In this document: positions 40,012 through 47,815 of the stretch, in pieces
Numbering within the stretch: the first letter of the stretch is position 1
Layout of the letters: each line of letters opens with the position of its first letter
From: an uncultured Pelagibacteraceae bacterium
GTDB lineage: Bacteria; Pseudomonadota; Alphaproteobacteria; Pelagibacterales; Pelagibacteraceae
DNA length: 64,000 bases
Direction: 5' to 3'
Assembly (NCBI GenBank): GCA_902526645.1
Contig: CABZLS010000004.1
Location: 1 to 64,000 of the forward strand
Made by a program: the position numbers and the translations under genes
Notes under the pieces: model-generated
What the model was told of the DNA's origin: nothing
The model's input: only the letters and a program-made list of their open reading frames with translations
Database searches by the model: none

Positions 40012-40608
40012 ATGGGAACAGTCAGTTTTGAGGACTTTTATGAAGTCCCAGGTCTTAGTTTTGATATTTCAAAATTAAGAAAGGATCTTGAAAAAATTTT
40101 AAAATCAAAAAAATTTAACACTCCAGGCGTTACACATTTTGGCGCAATATCAATTAATCAAATTCCAAATGATGATAGTTCTATAAAAGGAAATAATATT
40201 AGAGGAAAATATTGGACTATAGCAGATGAAACTGGAAAAGAAGTACCTCGAGATGTTGAAATAGATGAGTCTAAATATACTCAATTAGTCCCTGAATTTG
40301 AACAAACATACTTTAAAGAAGTTTATGAGTCATTAAGTAAAAGATTCAAGCTTGGAAGAGTAAGATTGTTGTTAAAAGAACCTAGATCAACTTTAAGTTG
40401 GCATAAAGATCCAGAATGTAGACTTCATGTACCCATTATAACTAACAAAGGATGTTCAATGGTGATAGAAAATGTTGCCAAACATCTTCCTGCTGATGGC
40501 AAAGTGTGGATAACAAACAATACAAAATATCATAATTTTTTTAACGGAGGGGAACAAGCAAGAGTTCATTTAGTTGCATGTGTTCTTGATAGTCCTTTTA
40601 AGAAATAA
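40012..40608 (+). CDS. AspH-like 2OG-Fe(II) oxygenase
   Basis: The protein has 198 residues and a double-stranded beta-helix core like the aspartyl/asparaginyl beta-hydroxylase family. The iron site is LSWHKDPECRLHVPI (HxD, about 132-146), the distal histidine is in NNTKYHNFFNGG (about 168-179), and the arginine in EQARVHLV would hold 2-oxoglutarate. The substrate is unknown; peptidyl or free amino acids are possible. It sits 23 bases after katG and directly before the DUF2061 gene, in one apparent operon. Confidence 0.75.
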   Translation: MGTVSFEDFYEVPGLSFDISKLRKDLEKILKSKKFNTPGVTHFGAISINQIPNDDSSIKGNNIRGKYWTIADETGKEVPRDVEIDESKYTQLVPEFEQTYFKEVYESLSKRFKLGRVRLLLKEPRSTLSWHKDPECRLHVPIITNKGCSMVIENVAKHLPADGKVWITNNTKYHNFFNGGEQARVHLVACVLDSPFKK

Positions 40609-40848
40609 ATGGAACTTACTACCGGTATATTTAAAGCAGCCGAAAACATATATAGAAATAATAAAGGATCAATTCTTAGAACAATAGTTTATACAATTGG
40701 TCATTTTATTATAGCAATAACTGTTTTAATGTTAGTTGCAGACGTATCTTTTATGATTGCCCTCACAGATGCAATTGTTGAACCTATAGCAAATTCAATT
40801 TGGTACTTCATTTTAGATAAATGGTGGGCTAGCAAGTCAAAGAACTAA
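40609..40848 (+). CDS. DUF2061-like small membrane protein
   Basis: A 79-residue protein with two hydrophobic helices (about 27-45 and 49-68) and the pattern LRTIVYTIGHF...WYFILDKWW, which resembles the DUF2061 family. It begins immediately after the preceding stop codon with no spacer, so translation is likely coupled. Function is unknown. Its place behind katG and the oxygenase suggests a role in the same stress response. Confidence 0.65.
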   Translation: MELTTGIFKAAENIYRNNKGSILRTIVYTIGHFIIAITVLMLVADVSFMIALTDAIVEPIANSIWYFILDKWWASKSKN

Positions 40849-40883
40849 AGGTTTTCAATTTAAAAGATTGAATAAATTTTTAT

Positions 40884-40913
40884 CTTAATATTAAGTAATA
40901 ATAATTATTATTA
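40884..40913. repeat. Two adjacent AT-only palindromes
   Basis: A perfect 12-bp palindrome CTTAATATTAAG (40884-40895) abuts a perfect 18-bp palindrome of TAATAATAA and its complement (40896-40913). They lie in the 143-base gap between the DUF2061 gene and the cysteine-rich peptide. They could form a weak terminator or an operator, but at this base composition such palindromes also arise by chance. Confidence 0.35.
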
Positions 40914-40927
40914 TCAAAAAAAAATAT

Positions 40928-40946
40928 GCTAATGATAATTATTCGC
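40928..40946. promoter_or_regulatory. Fur-box-like dyad upstream of the cysteine-rich peptide
   Basis: The 19-bp imperfect dyad GCTAATGATAATTATTCGC matches about 15 of 19 positions of the classical Fur box and is symmetric at 14 of 19. It lies 63 bases upstream of the small peptide's centre and just ahead of a TATAAT at 40974-40979. Most matched positions are A or T, so the match is weaker than the count suggests. Confidence 0.4.
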
Positions 40947-40991
40947 AAACATTTTACTTGTTTAAAACTTTTTTATAATTAGTTTACAATC

Positions 40992-41171
40992 ATGCAAATA
41001 GAAAATTATAATTGTAAAAAATGTGGATTAACAATTTCTTCAACTTGTTCTAAATGTGATAAAGTTGTTGATGTTCAAGTCCTTGATGATGGTTGTATTG
41101 TGCAAAAAACAAAATGTGAAAATTGCGCAAATACTCCAGTAATCAAAGATGTTTGTGTTCAGCAAAAATAA
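40992..41171 (+). CDS. 59-residue cysteine-rich small protein (zinc-ribbon-like)
   Basis: An ATG-initiated frame encodes a 59-residue protein with eight cysteines: CKKC (8-11), CSKC (19-22), C35, CENC (42-45) and C55. Three CxxC knuckles suggest zinc or Fe-S binding. A TATAAT at 40974-40979 would start transcription near 40986, so the mRNA would be nearly leaderless; no ribosome site is seen. A Fur-box-like dyad lies upstream. I do not recognise the family. The cysteine spacing makes a chance frame unlikely. Confidence 0.65.
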   Translation: MQIENYNCKKCGLTISSTCSKCDKVVDVQVLDDGCIVQKTKCENCANTPVIKDVCVQQK

Positions 41172-41204
41172 TTAATTCATTTTTTAGATTTGTCGGTTAT
41201 AGGC

Positions 41205-41663
41205 TTAATTAATTTGCCCCCACATATTATCATTATTGATCCAACCTTTAAATTTTCCTGATTTAATTTTACACCAATTCCCGTTACATTTTTGTAATAT
41301 TAAAACTCTACCAGCTTTTATAAGAGCTAAAGGTTTTGAAAAATTTGAGGGTTTTTTAAATATAATTTTATCTTTAAGTGGTATCACCGAATTGACTTTT
41401 TTAAGTTGTGATTGATGTATCCATCCACTATTATTTTTCATATCGATTATTCTTCTCCAATTCTCTTTTTTATCTATTTGTTTGATGGGCAAATCAATCT
41501 TTTTAAAAATAAATTTAACAGGGGACTCAAAACTTGGACCATATCTTACATTCACTTTATTTTTTTTTAAAGATAAAAATATTTCATTTGCATTAACTAA
41601 AGATGAAAATGATATTAAAAAAAGTATTATTGGAATGTACTTAAATTTTTCTTTTTTGGGCAT
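41205..41663 (-). CDS. Secreted SH3-like domain protein
   Basis: A signal peptide (about 1-25, ending VNANEI) is followed by two bacterial SH3-like repeats. The first (about 26-85) has KKNKVNVRYGPSFESPV and a NSGWIHQSQL close, and the second (about 92-150) has KAGRVLILQKCNGNWCKIK and GWINNDNMWG. Such domains bind peptidoglycan or envelope partners. It overlaps the upstream thiF/moeB gene by 23 bases, so it is the distal member of a leftward operon beginning at ubiE. Confidence 0.8.
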   Translation of the reverse strand: MPKKEKFKYIPIILFLISFSSLVNANEIFLSLKKNKVNVRYGPSFESPVKFIFKKIDLPIKQIDKKENWRRIIDMKNNSGWIHQSQLKKVNSVIPLKDKIIFKKPSNFSKPLALIKAGRVLILQKCNGNWCKIKSGKFKGWINNDNMWGQIN

Positions 41664-42402
41664 TTTTCAACTTTTTTAATCTGACTTTTCTAAAATTCAA
41701 ATTCAATAAATCTAAAATTAAAATATTACCATTTAAATCTTTACCAATTGATAAAATTTTTTTTAATACTTCATTGGCTTGTATTGTACCTATGATTCCG
41801 GCCACAGTACCTAAAATACCTTCATATTCACAATTCAATATTTCATCAGAAACATTTTCTTCTTGAAAAAATGATCTTATACAAGGAGTTTCCTTATTTT
41901 TAAAATTGAATGTAAATATATGCCCATCAAATTTACTTATTGCACCAGTAATAAGAATTTTTTTTGTTTTTTTACAAACATCATTAATTAAAAACTTTGT
42001 CTTAAAGTTATCGGATCCATCCACTATATAATTATAATTTTTAATTATCTTTTTATAATTATTTCCACTCAGTCTTATTTTATAACAATTTACTTTTATT
42101 TTTGGATTAATTTTTTTAAGTTTTTTTTGAGCTGATTTAACTTTAGATTTATTTATATCATCAATGTCATAAAGACTTTGTCGATGTATATTAGATAAAT
42201 CGACATTGTCATTGTCTACTATTCCTAAACAGCCAATTCCAGCTCGTGTTAAAAATTCTGCTACAGGGCATCCAAGTCCCCCCATTCCAATTATTAATAC
42301 TTTTGACTCAATAATTTTTCTTTGTCCTAAAATACCGATATTCTTTAAAACAATTTGTCTTGAAAATCTTTGAACTTGATTTTTATTAAGTTTAAAATTC
42401 AT
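41641..42402 (-). CDS. ThiF/MoeB/HesA-family adenylyltransferase
   Basis: An E1-like enzyme of 253 residues. It has an N-terminal RFSRQIVLKNIGILGQRKI, the nucleotide loop IGMGGLGCPVAEFLTRAGIG (about 37-56), DLSNIHRQSLY (about 68-78) and IVDGSDNFKTKFLINDVC. It would adenylate the C-terminus of a sulfur carrier (MoaD or ThiS type). The zinc site of MoeB looks lost: the first pair reads PCIRSFF (second Cys replaced) and the C-terminal CxxC is absent. It overlaps dut by four bases. No sulfur carrier gene is nearby. Confidence 0.85.
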   Translation of the reverse strand: MNFKLNKNQVQRFSRQIVLKNIGILGQRKIIESKVLIIGMGGLGCPVAEFLTRAGIGCLGIVDNDNVDLSNIHRQSLYDIDDINKSKVKSAQKKLKKINPKIKVNCYKIRLSGNNYKKIIKNYNYIVDGSDNFKTKFLINDVCKKTKKILITGAISKFDGHIFTFNFKNKETPCIRSFFQEENVSDEILNCEYEGILGTVAGIIGTIQANEVLKKILSIGKDLNGNILILDLLNLNFRKVRLKKLKNAQKRKI

Positions 42403-42836
42403 TTTCCTGTGGAGCCAAATCCACCTTCACCTCTTAATGTTTCTGGTAACTCATTTGTTACTTCTATATCTGCTTTAATTACTGGTGCTAATACCATTTG
42501 GGCAATTCTATCGCCATTATTTACAATAAAGTCCCCATTACCATGATTATATAATATAACTTTAATTTCTCCTCTATAGTCACTATCAATTGTCCCCGGT
42601 GAATTTAAAACATTTATATTATTTTTAGCTGCTAATCCTGATCTTGGTCGAATTTGAATTTCATAATCTTTGGAAAATGCTATAGCTATTCCAGTCGGTA
42701 TTAAACAAGAACTATTTGGTTTAATATTAATTGGTTTTTTTGTAAATGCTATAAGATCCATTCCAGATGAACCAATGGTTTTGTATACAGGTAAATTTAC
42801 AGATGGATCTAATTTTTTTAAAAGGACCTTAGCCAT
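42399..42836 (-). CDS. dut: Deoxyuridine triphosphatase
   Basis: dUTPase removes dUTP and supplies dUMP. The five trimer motifs are present, including SSGMDLIAF (about 23-31), IRPRSGLAAKNNI (about 61-73), GTIDSDYRGEIKVIL (about 80-94), NGDRIAQMVLAPV and the flexible C-terminal GEGGFGSTG. The length of 145 is normal. It overlaps thiF by four bases and abuts coaBC. Confidence 0.97.
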   Translation of the reverse strand: MAKVLLKKLDPSVNLPVYKTIGSSGMDLIAFTKKPINIKPNSSCLIPTGIAIAFSKDYEIQIRPRSGLAAKNNINVLNSPGTIDSDYRGEIKVILYNHGNGDFIVNNGDRIAQMVLAPVIKADIEVTNELPETLRGEGGFGSTGK

Positions 42837-44041
42837 TAATTAATTTGAGCAACAACCCGATCTACAATTTCTTCAGATATTTCTGATTTTTTTTTAAGGA
42901 AAAGTTTTTCTTTCTTCAATTTATTGTCTTTGTAATGAATGACTACCTCATTAAATTCACTATTAAAGCCACTTTCTTTCTTTGAGACATCATTAGCAAT
43001 TATCCAGTCACAATTCTTATTTGTGAGTTTTTCAATAGCATTTTTTTCAATATTTTCTGTTTCGGCAGCAAATCCAATAACTAGTTTTGGTCTTTTAGAA
43101 TTATGATTTGATACATAATTTAAGATATCAATATTTTTTTCTAAATTAATAGTAAAATTTTCTTGTTTTTTAATTTTTTTATCATGCTTCTTAGTTAATT
43201 TAAAATCAGAAACAGCCGCAGCAAATATTGCTACATCAACCGGTAAATTTTGTTGTGTTGCTTTAAACATTTCTTCAGAGGTCTCTACTTTGATTAAATT
43301 AATACCTTCACTTACATTTATATTAGTTGGTCCAGATATCAGAGTAGTGTCAAAACCTCTTTTAAATAAAGATTTTGCTATCTCATAACCTTGAAGCCCG
43401 CTTGATTTATTTGTTATATATCTAACTGGATCTATATATTCATTTGTAGGTCCTGCTGTGACAAGAGCTTTAATCTTATTATTTTTAGTCTGGTTTGTTA
43501 AAAAATTATGAACTTCATTATATATCTTAACTGGACTCGACATTTTACCTTTACCATATTCTCCACAGGCCATATCACCAATTTCTGGGCCGATAGACTT
43601 ATACCCATATTTTTTCAAGGTCTTAAGATTATTTTGTATTGACTTATGTTCCCACATTCTGACATTCATTGCTGGAGCAAAAAAAACTTGTTTATTTGAA
43701 GCGAGTATCACGGTCGAGGCTAGATCTTGAGCTAAGCCTTGGCTAAGTTTACTAATAGTGTTAGCTGTAGCTGGCGCCACAACTATAACATCTGCCCATC
43801 TTGATAACGAAATATGATCCATTTCAATTTCATTTTCTATACTAAATAAATCATCATAAACTTTACCTTGCGATAAGGATGTAATAGATAGTGGCGTAAC
43901 AAATTTTTTTGCGTTTTCAGTTAAGATAGTTTTAATTTCAGCTTTATCTTTTCTAAATAATCTTATTAGTTCAAGACTCTTATAAGCTGAGATACCACCA
44001 CATATTACAAAAAGAATTTTTTTGTTTGTTAAATCAATCAT
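42836..44041 (-). CDS. coaBC: Bifunctional phosphopantothenoylcysteine decarboxylase/synthetase
   Basis: CoaBC carries out two steps of coenzyme A synthesis. The N-terminal flavodecarboxylase has GGISAYKSLELIR (about 15-27), MDHISLSRWADVIVVAPATA (about 74-93), FAPAMNVRMWEH and ACGEYGKGKMSSP with the catalytic cysteine. The CoaB half starts ALVTAGPTNEYIDPVRYITN near 190. The length of 401 is typical. It shares one base with dut and lies 8 bases from ubiB. Confidence 0.97.
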   Translation of the reverse strand: MIDLTNKKILFVICGGISAYKSLELIRLFRKDKAEIKTILTENAKKFVTPLSITSLSQGKVYDDLFSIENEIEMDHISLSRWADVIVVAPATANTISKLSQGLAQDLASTVILASNKQVFFAPAMNVRMWEHKSIQNNLKTLKKYGYKSIGPEIGDMACGEYGKGKMSSPVKIYNEVHNFLTNQTKNNKIKALVTAGPTNEYIDPVRYITNKSSGLQGYEIAKSLFKRGFDTTLISGPTNINVSEGINLIKVETSEEMFKATQQNLPVDVAIFAAAVSDFKLTKKHDKKIKKQENFTINLEKNIDILNYVSNHNSKRPKLVIGFAAETENIEKNAIEKLTNKNCDWIIANDVSKKESGFNSEFNEVVIHYKDNKLKKEKLFLKKKSEISEEIVDRVVAQIN

Positions 44042-44049
44042 TGTATGAA

Positions 44050-45630
44050 TTAAAATATCAAAAGACCAAAAATTACAAGAACTAATAAACCAATAATAGA
44101 TTGATTTCTAAATGCTGTCATTTCTGATTTTTGTGTATTTAATGCTGTATAGGAGTTTGAGTTTTGTGGAATTTGTCCACTTGCTAGATAAGTAAGAGCT
44201 TGATTTGCTTTATCCATTATTTCAGGAAATTCTGGTAATCTTTTAATCACCTCGCTAGTATTTTGAAGTGTTTCATTCAATTTTGTCATTGGATTTTTCG
44301 TTTCTTTTAGCCAATTTTCAAGAACAGGCTTTGAGGTAGTCCAAATATTTGTATTTGGATTTAATTTTCTTGCAACCCCCTCAACTACAACCATGGTTTT
44401 CTGTAACATAAGTAATTGAGGCTGAGTTTGCATATTAAATTTTTCAGTTACGTCAAATAATTGTTTTAACAATTTTCCCCCAGAAATATCTTTAACTGCT
44501 TGGCCAAAAATTGGCTCTCCGATCGATCTAAGAGCTTGTGCAAGATCATCAATAGGTACTTCTTTAGGAACAAGTCCAGCTATTAGATGTACTTCAGCAA
44601 CTTTACGATAATCTCTTTGAATAAAACCAAACAAAATTTCTGCTAAAAATCTTTTACTCATTTTATCAAGTCTACCCATTATACCAAAATCAATAGGTAC
44701 TATTTGACCATCATTATCTATGAATATATTTCCTTGATGCATATCAGCGTGAAAAAAACCATCTCTTACAGCATGTCTTAAAAAATTTTGAATTATATCT
44801 TCAGCAATTTTTTCCGTATTGAAATTTTTATTTTTAAGTTCTTGAGTTTCTCGAATTGATATTCCATCAACCCAATCTAATGTCATCACATTCTCACTAG
44901 TGTAATTCCAATAAATCTGAGGAACTCTAAATCCAATATCATTTTTAGTATTTTCTGCATATTCGTTTGCTGCCGCAGCCTCAAATCTTAAATCCATTTC
45001 TAAATTAGTGATTTCTTTTAATAAGAAAACAACTTCAACTAACTTAAGTCTTTTAGTTTTTTTTATAAATGACTCAACTAAAAAGGCAAATAACATAATC
45101 GAGTCTATCTCTTCATTGAATATTTTTTTTATATTTGGCCTTAAAATTTTAATTGCAACATCTTTAATTATTCCATTATCATTTATTTTTGCTTTATGCA
45201 CCTGTGCAATAGATGCAGCTGCCACGGGCTCACTAAGATTTATTATTGAATTATAAGTTTCATCTCCCAAGTCATTTTTAATTATCTCTTTTGCTTGAAG
45301 TAATGAAAATGGTGGCAATTTATCTTGAAGATTTTCAAGTTTTTTTGATAGTTCATCACCTATTATATCGGGTCTTGTAGCTAGAAATTGTCCAAGTTTT
45401 ATAAAAGTTGTTCCCATAGACTCCAATGATTTTGATAATCGTTCACCTTCGTCTTTAATAATGTTAATATTTTTTTTTGGTGACAAAGATAGCGATAAAA
45501 TTTTAAATAATATCTTTATAGCTAGAGGTGGCTCTTTAAATTTGGATACTATGTTTAAGATATCTGATTTAGCTACTTTTCTACCTAATTTAAATAAAAT
45601 AATTAATTTTTTAATCATTAAATTTTCCAA
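44050..45630 (-). CDS. ubiB: UbiB-family atypical kinase (ubiquinone biosynthesis)
   Basis: UbiB/COQ8 proteins are atypical ATPases that support the ubiquinone complex. The signature KLGQFLATRPD (about 77-87) belongs to the KxGQ extension. AADIAS-type A-rich loop, seen as AAASIAQVHKA (about 136-146), and FHADMHQGNIFIDNDG with IDFGIMGRL complete the kinase core. A C-terminal membrane helix (SIIGLLVLVIFGLLIF) anchors it. The length of 526 is typical. Overlap with ubiE is 13 bases. Confidence 0.95.
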   Translation of the reverse strand: MENLMIKKLIILFKLGRKVAKSDILNIVSKFKEPPLAIKILFKILSLSLSPKKNINIIKDEGERLSKSLESMGTTFIKLGQFLATRPDIIGDELSKKLENLQDKLPPFSLLQAKEIIKNDLGDETYNSIINLSEPVAAASIAQVHKAKINDNGIIKDVAIKILRPNIKKIFNEEIDSIMLFAFLVESFIKKTKRLKLVEVVFLLKEITNLEMDLRFEAAAANEYAENTKNDIGFRVPQIYWNYTSENVMTLDWVDGISIRETQELKNKNFNTEKIAEDIIQNFLRHAVRDGFFHADMHQGNIFIDNDGQIVPIDFGIMGRLDKMSKRFLAEILFGFIQRDYRKVAEVHLIAGLVPKEVPIDDLAQALRSIGEPIFGQAVKDISGGKLLKQLFDVTEKFNMQTQPQLLMLQKTMVVVEGVARKLNPNTNIWTTSKPVLENWLKETKNPMTKLNETLQNTSEVIKRLPEFPEIMDKANQALTYLASGQIPQNSNSYTALNTQKSEMTAFRNQSIIGLLVLVIFGLLIF

Positions 45631-46322
45631 CCACTATGTATTGAGACTATTCCACCAGATAAATTTCTGTAAATACATTTTTTAAAATTTTCTTTGATCA
45701 TTAAATCTATTAGTTCGTCTTGACTTACAAATTTTTCAATACTTTCAATTAAATACTCATAGGGCTGTCTTTGTCCTACAACAAAATTCCCAATACTTGG
45801 TATAAGTTTAGAATAATTTTTATAAAAAAATTCTAATCCACTATTTTGTATTTTTGAGAATTCTAAGCATAAAAAACGACCACCAGGTTTTAGCACTCTG
45901 TAAGCTTCTGAAAGTGATTTATTAATATTTTTGGTATTTCTTAAACCAAAACTAATTGTATAAAAATCGTATAAATTGTCTTTTAATGGAAGTTTTTCTG
46001 CAGGAGCGATAATCCAATTTATATTGTTAAACAAATTTAATTTTTCTTTACCTTTTTTAATCATTCCTTTATTCGGATCAACACAAGTTATTTGAGATGG
46101 CTCATTTACATTTTTTAAAAAAAGGTGAGCTATATCTCCAGTACCACACGCAACATCAATTAGCTTCTGTTTGTCTGAAGGATTCATCATATTAATAAGA
46201 GTTTTTTTCCACAATCTATGAATACCAAATGACATGAAGTCATTCATTAAATCATATTGATCATACACTTGATCAAAAACTTTTTGTATAAGTCCTTTTT
46301 TATTTTGTAGATATTGTTGCAT
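45618..46322 (-). CDS. ubiE: Ubiquinone C-methyltransferase UbiE
   Basis: UbiE is a SAM-dependent methyltransferase of ubiquinone synthesis. Motif I is LIDVACGTGDIAHL (about 55-68). FGIHRLWKKTLI, YTISFGLRNTKNINKSL (about 126-142), VLKPGGRFLCLEFS and the C-terminal GGIVSIHSGWKI are family marks. The length of 234 is normal. It heads ubiE-ubiB-coaBC-dut-thiF-SH3 and diverges from mutM over 34 bases. Confidence 0.97.
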   Translation of the reverse strand: MQQYLQNKKGLIQKVFDQVYDQYDLMNDFMSFGIHRLWKKTLINMMNPSDKQKLIDVACGTGDIAHLFLKNVNEPSQITCVDPNKGMIKKGKEKLNLFNNINWIIAPAEKLPLKDNLYDFYTISFGLRNTKNINKSLSEAYRVLKPGGRFLCLEFSKIQNSGLEFFYKNYSKLIPSIGNFVVGQRQPYEYLIESIEKFVSQDELIDLMIKENFKKCIYRNLSGGIVSIHSGWKI

Positions 46323-46356
46323 ATAAAAATAATTTATATAATCAATATAGTATTAA

Positions 46357-47220
46357 ATGCCAGAATTACCAGAAGTAGAAGTTGTTAGACAATCCTTAAG
46401 TAAAAAAATCAAACAAAAAAAGGTAAAAAAAGTAATAGTAAAAAACAGAAATTTAAGATTTAAGATTCCTACAAATTTTGAAAAATTGTTAATAAATCAA
46501 AAAATAATTAAAGTCGATAGATTTTCTAAATACCTAATCCTACATTTATCAAATAAAAGCTATTGTTTAATTCATCTTGGTATGTCGGGAACAATTCATA
46601 TTATTCACAATAATAAAAAAAATTTTTTTACTAACAGTAGTTTTTATAGTTCTCCAACATTACCAAAAAAACATAATCATGTTGAAATAATTTTTAGTAA
46701 TTTGAGGATAGTTTATAATGATCCAAGACGATTTGGTTTTTTTCAAATTATCAAAAATTTAGATTTATTAGAAAATAAAATATCTACTTTTGGGCCCGAA
46801 CCATTTAATTTAATGTTTGATCAAGAATATATTTTTTCATTTTTTAGAAAAAAAGAAAAAAATATTAAAAATTTTTTATTGGATCAAAAATTTGTTTCAG
46901 GAATTGGAAATATTTATGCAAATGAAATTTTATTTTTATGCAAAATTAATCCGTTCAAAAAAGCAAAATTGCTTAGTTTAGAGGAATGTAAAAAAATAGT
47001 AATAAAATCAAGAGAAATTCTTTTAGATGCAATTAAAAAAGGTGGCTCAAGTATTAGGGATTTTAAAAATGTTATAGGTAAAAAGGGAAATTTTCAAAAA
47101 ACTTTTAAAGTTTATGAAAGAGATGGTTTAAATTGTAAAAAAATAAAATGTAAAGGGATTATTCAAAAAAAAAATATTTCGAATAGATCCACTTTTTTTT
47201 GTAATATTTGTCAAAAATAA
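46357..47220 (+). CDS. mutM: Formamidopyrimidine-DNA glycosylase
   Basis: Fpg/MutM removes 8-oxoguanine. Processed N-terminus MPELPEVEVVR gives the catalytic proline and glutamates. RFSKYLILHL (about 55-64) holds the beta-loop lysine, FVSGIGNIYANEILF (about 178-192) the helix-two-turn-helix, and a C-terminal zinc finger with CKKIKC and CNIC closes it. The length of 287 is normal. It diverges from ubiE, as in other alphaproteobacteria. Confidence 0.97.
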   Translation: MPELPEVEVVRQSLSKKIKQKKVKKVIVKNRNLRFKIPTNFEKLLINQKIIKVDRFSKYLILHLSNKSYCLIHLGMSGTIHIIHNNKKNFFTNSSFYSSPTLPKKHNHVEIIFSNLRIVYNDPRRFGFFQIIKNLDLLENKISTFGPEPFNLMFDQEYIFSFFRKKEKNIKNFLLDQKFVSGIGNIYANEILFLCKINPFKKAKLLSLEECKKIVIKSREILLDAIKKGGSSIRDFKNVIGKKGNFQKTFKVYERDGLNCKKIKCKGIIQKKNISNRSTFFCNICQK

Positions 47221-47232
47221 TTAATTATTTGA

Positions 47233-47261
47233 TTGACCCGATTTAATTCTCAAGCTATACC
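47233..47261 (+). promoter_or_regulatory. Strong promoter for rpsT, predicting a leaderless mRNA
   Basis: TTGACC (47233-47238), exactly 17 bases, then TATACC (47256-47261). A start about seven bases later falls at 47268-47271, at or next to the rpsT ATG (47271). No Shine-Dalgarno sequence exists between. The message therefore looks leaderless or nearly so. Confidence 0.6.
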
Positions 47262-47270
47262 CCTGCGCAT

Positions 47271-47531
47271 ATGGCTAATACAAAATCTGCAATTAAAAGA
47301 ATAAGAAGAATTTCAAAACAAACGTCAGTTAATAAAGCACGAAAAAGCAGATATAAAAATGCTTTAAAAAAAATGAATTTGCTTATTGAAGGTAAAAAAA
47401 AGTCAGAGGCTCTTAAGTTCTTACCTAAGTTGAATTCTGAGTTAATGAAAATTGCAAAAACTGGCATTATTAAGAAACAAAATGCATCTAGAAATGTTTC
47501 TAGAATAACTAAAAAAATATCAACGCTTTAA
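47271..47531 (+). CDS. rpsT: 30S ribosomal protein S20
   Basis: S20 binds 16S rRNA and is a late helical bundle of 86 residues. The N-terminal ANTKSAIKRIRRISKQTSVNK and the C-terminal TGIIKKQNASRNVSRITKKI are diagnostic. It lies between mutM and dnaA, the usual alphaproteobacterial place. The ATG has no ribosome site upstream and sits about 10 bases after the -10 hexamer. Confidence 0.97.
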   Translation: MANTKSAIKRIRRISKQTSVNKARKSRYKNALKKMNLLIEGKKKSEALKFLPKLNSELMKIAKTGIIKKQNASRNVSRITKKISTL

Positions 47532-47815
47532 ACTATACACTCTAGGTTGTTATTTCTATACAACTATAGGATCTACAAAATCTATAAATCAAAATATTTA
47601 AGATACAATATTTAGATTTAGTAAATATTTAACTTTTAAATTTTCAATTATAAATTTTATTTCTGAAATAAAATTAATATTGGAACTGAATTAAATTTTT
47701 TTATCTTTAAAATTGAAAAAAAAAACTCAATCGTAGATTTTATTTTTTTTTTAATTATCAAAATTATTTGTTGCAATAATTGGGATATGGTTCTAACTGA
47801 ACTTTCTCCATAAAT
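47532..47815. other. rpsT-dnaA intergenic region with a 23-bp palindrome
   Basis: This 284-base AT-rich gap holds a perfect odd palindrome at 47653-47675 (arms AATTTTATTTC and its complement around a central T). It probably carries the dnaA promoter, which I could not place convincingly. Only one weak DnaA-box-like 9-mer (TTATCAAAA, 47755-47763) is seen, so it does not look like oriC. The bulged hairpin near 47543-47568 lacks a T tract. Confidence 0.5.

Noticed and set aside
40896-40913. AT-only 18-bp palindrome as a terminator
   Set aside because: It has no GC in the stem and no T tract, so it is unlikely to terminate; kept only as a repeat.
47532-47815. Replication origin next to dnaA
   Set aside because: Only one weak DnaA-box-like 9-mer is seen and no box cluster; this looks like a promoter region.
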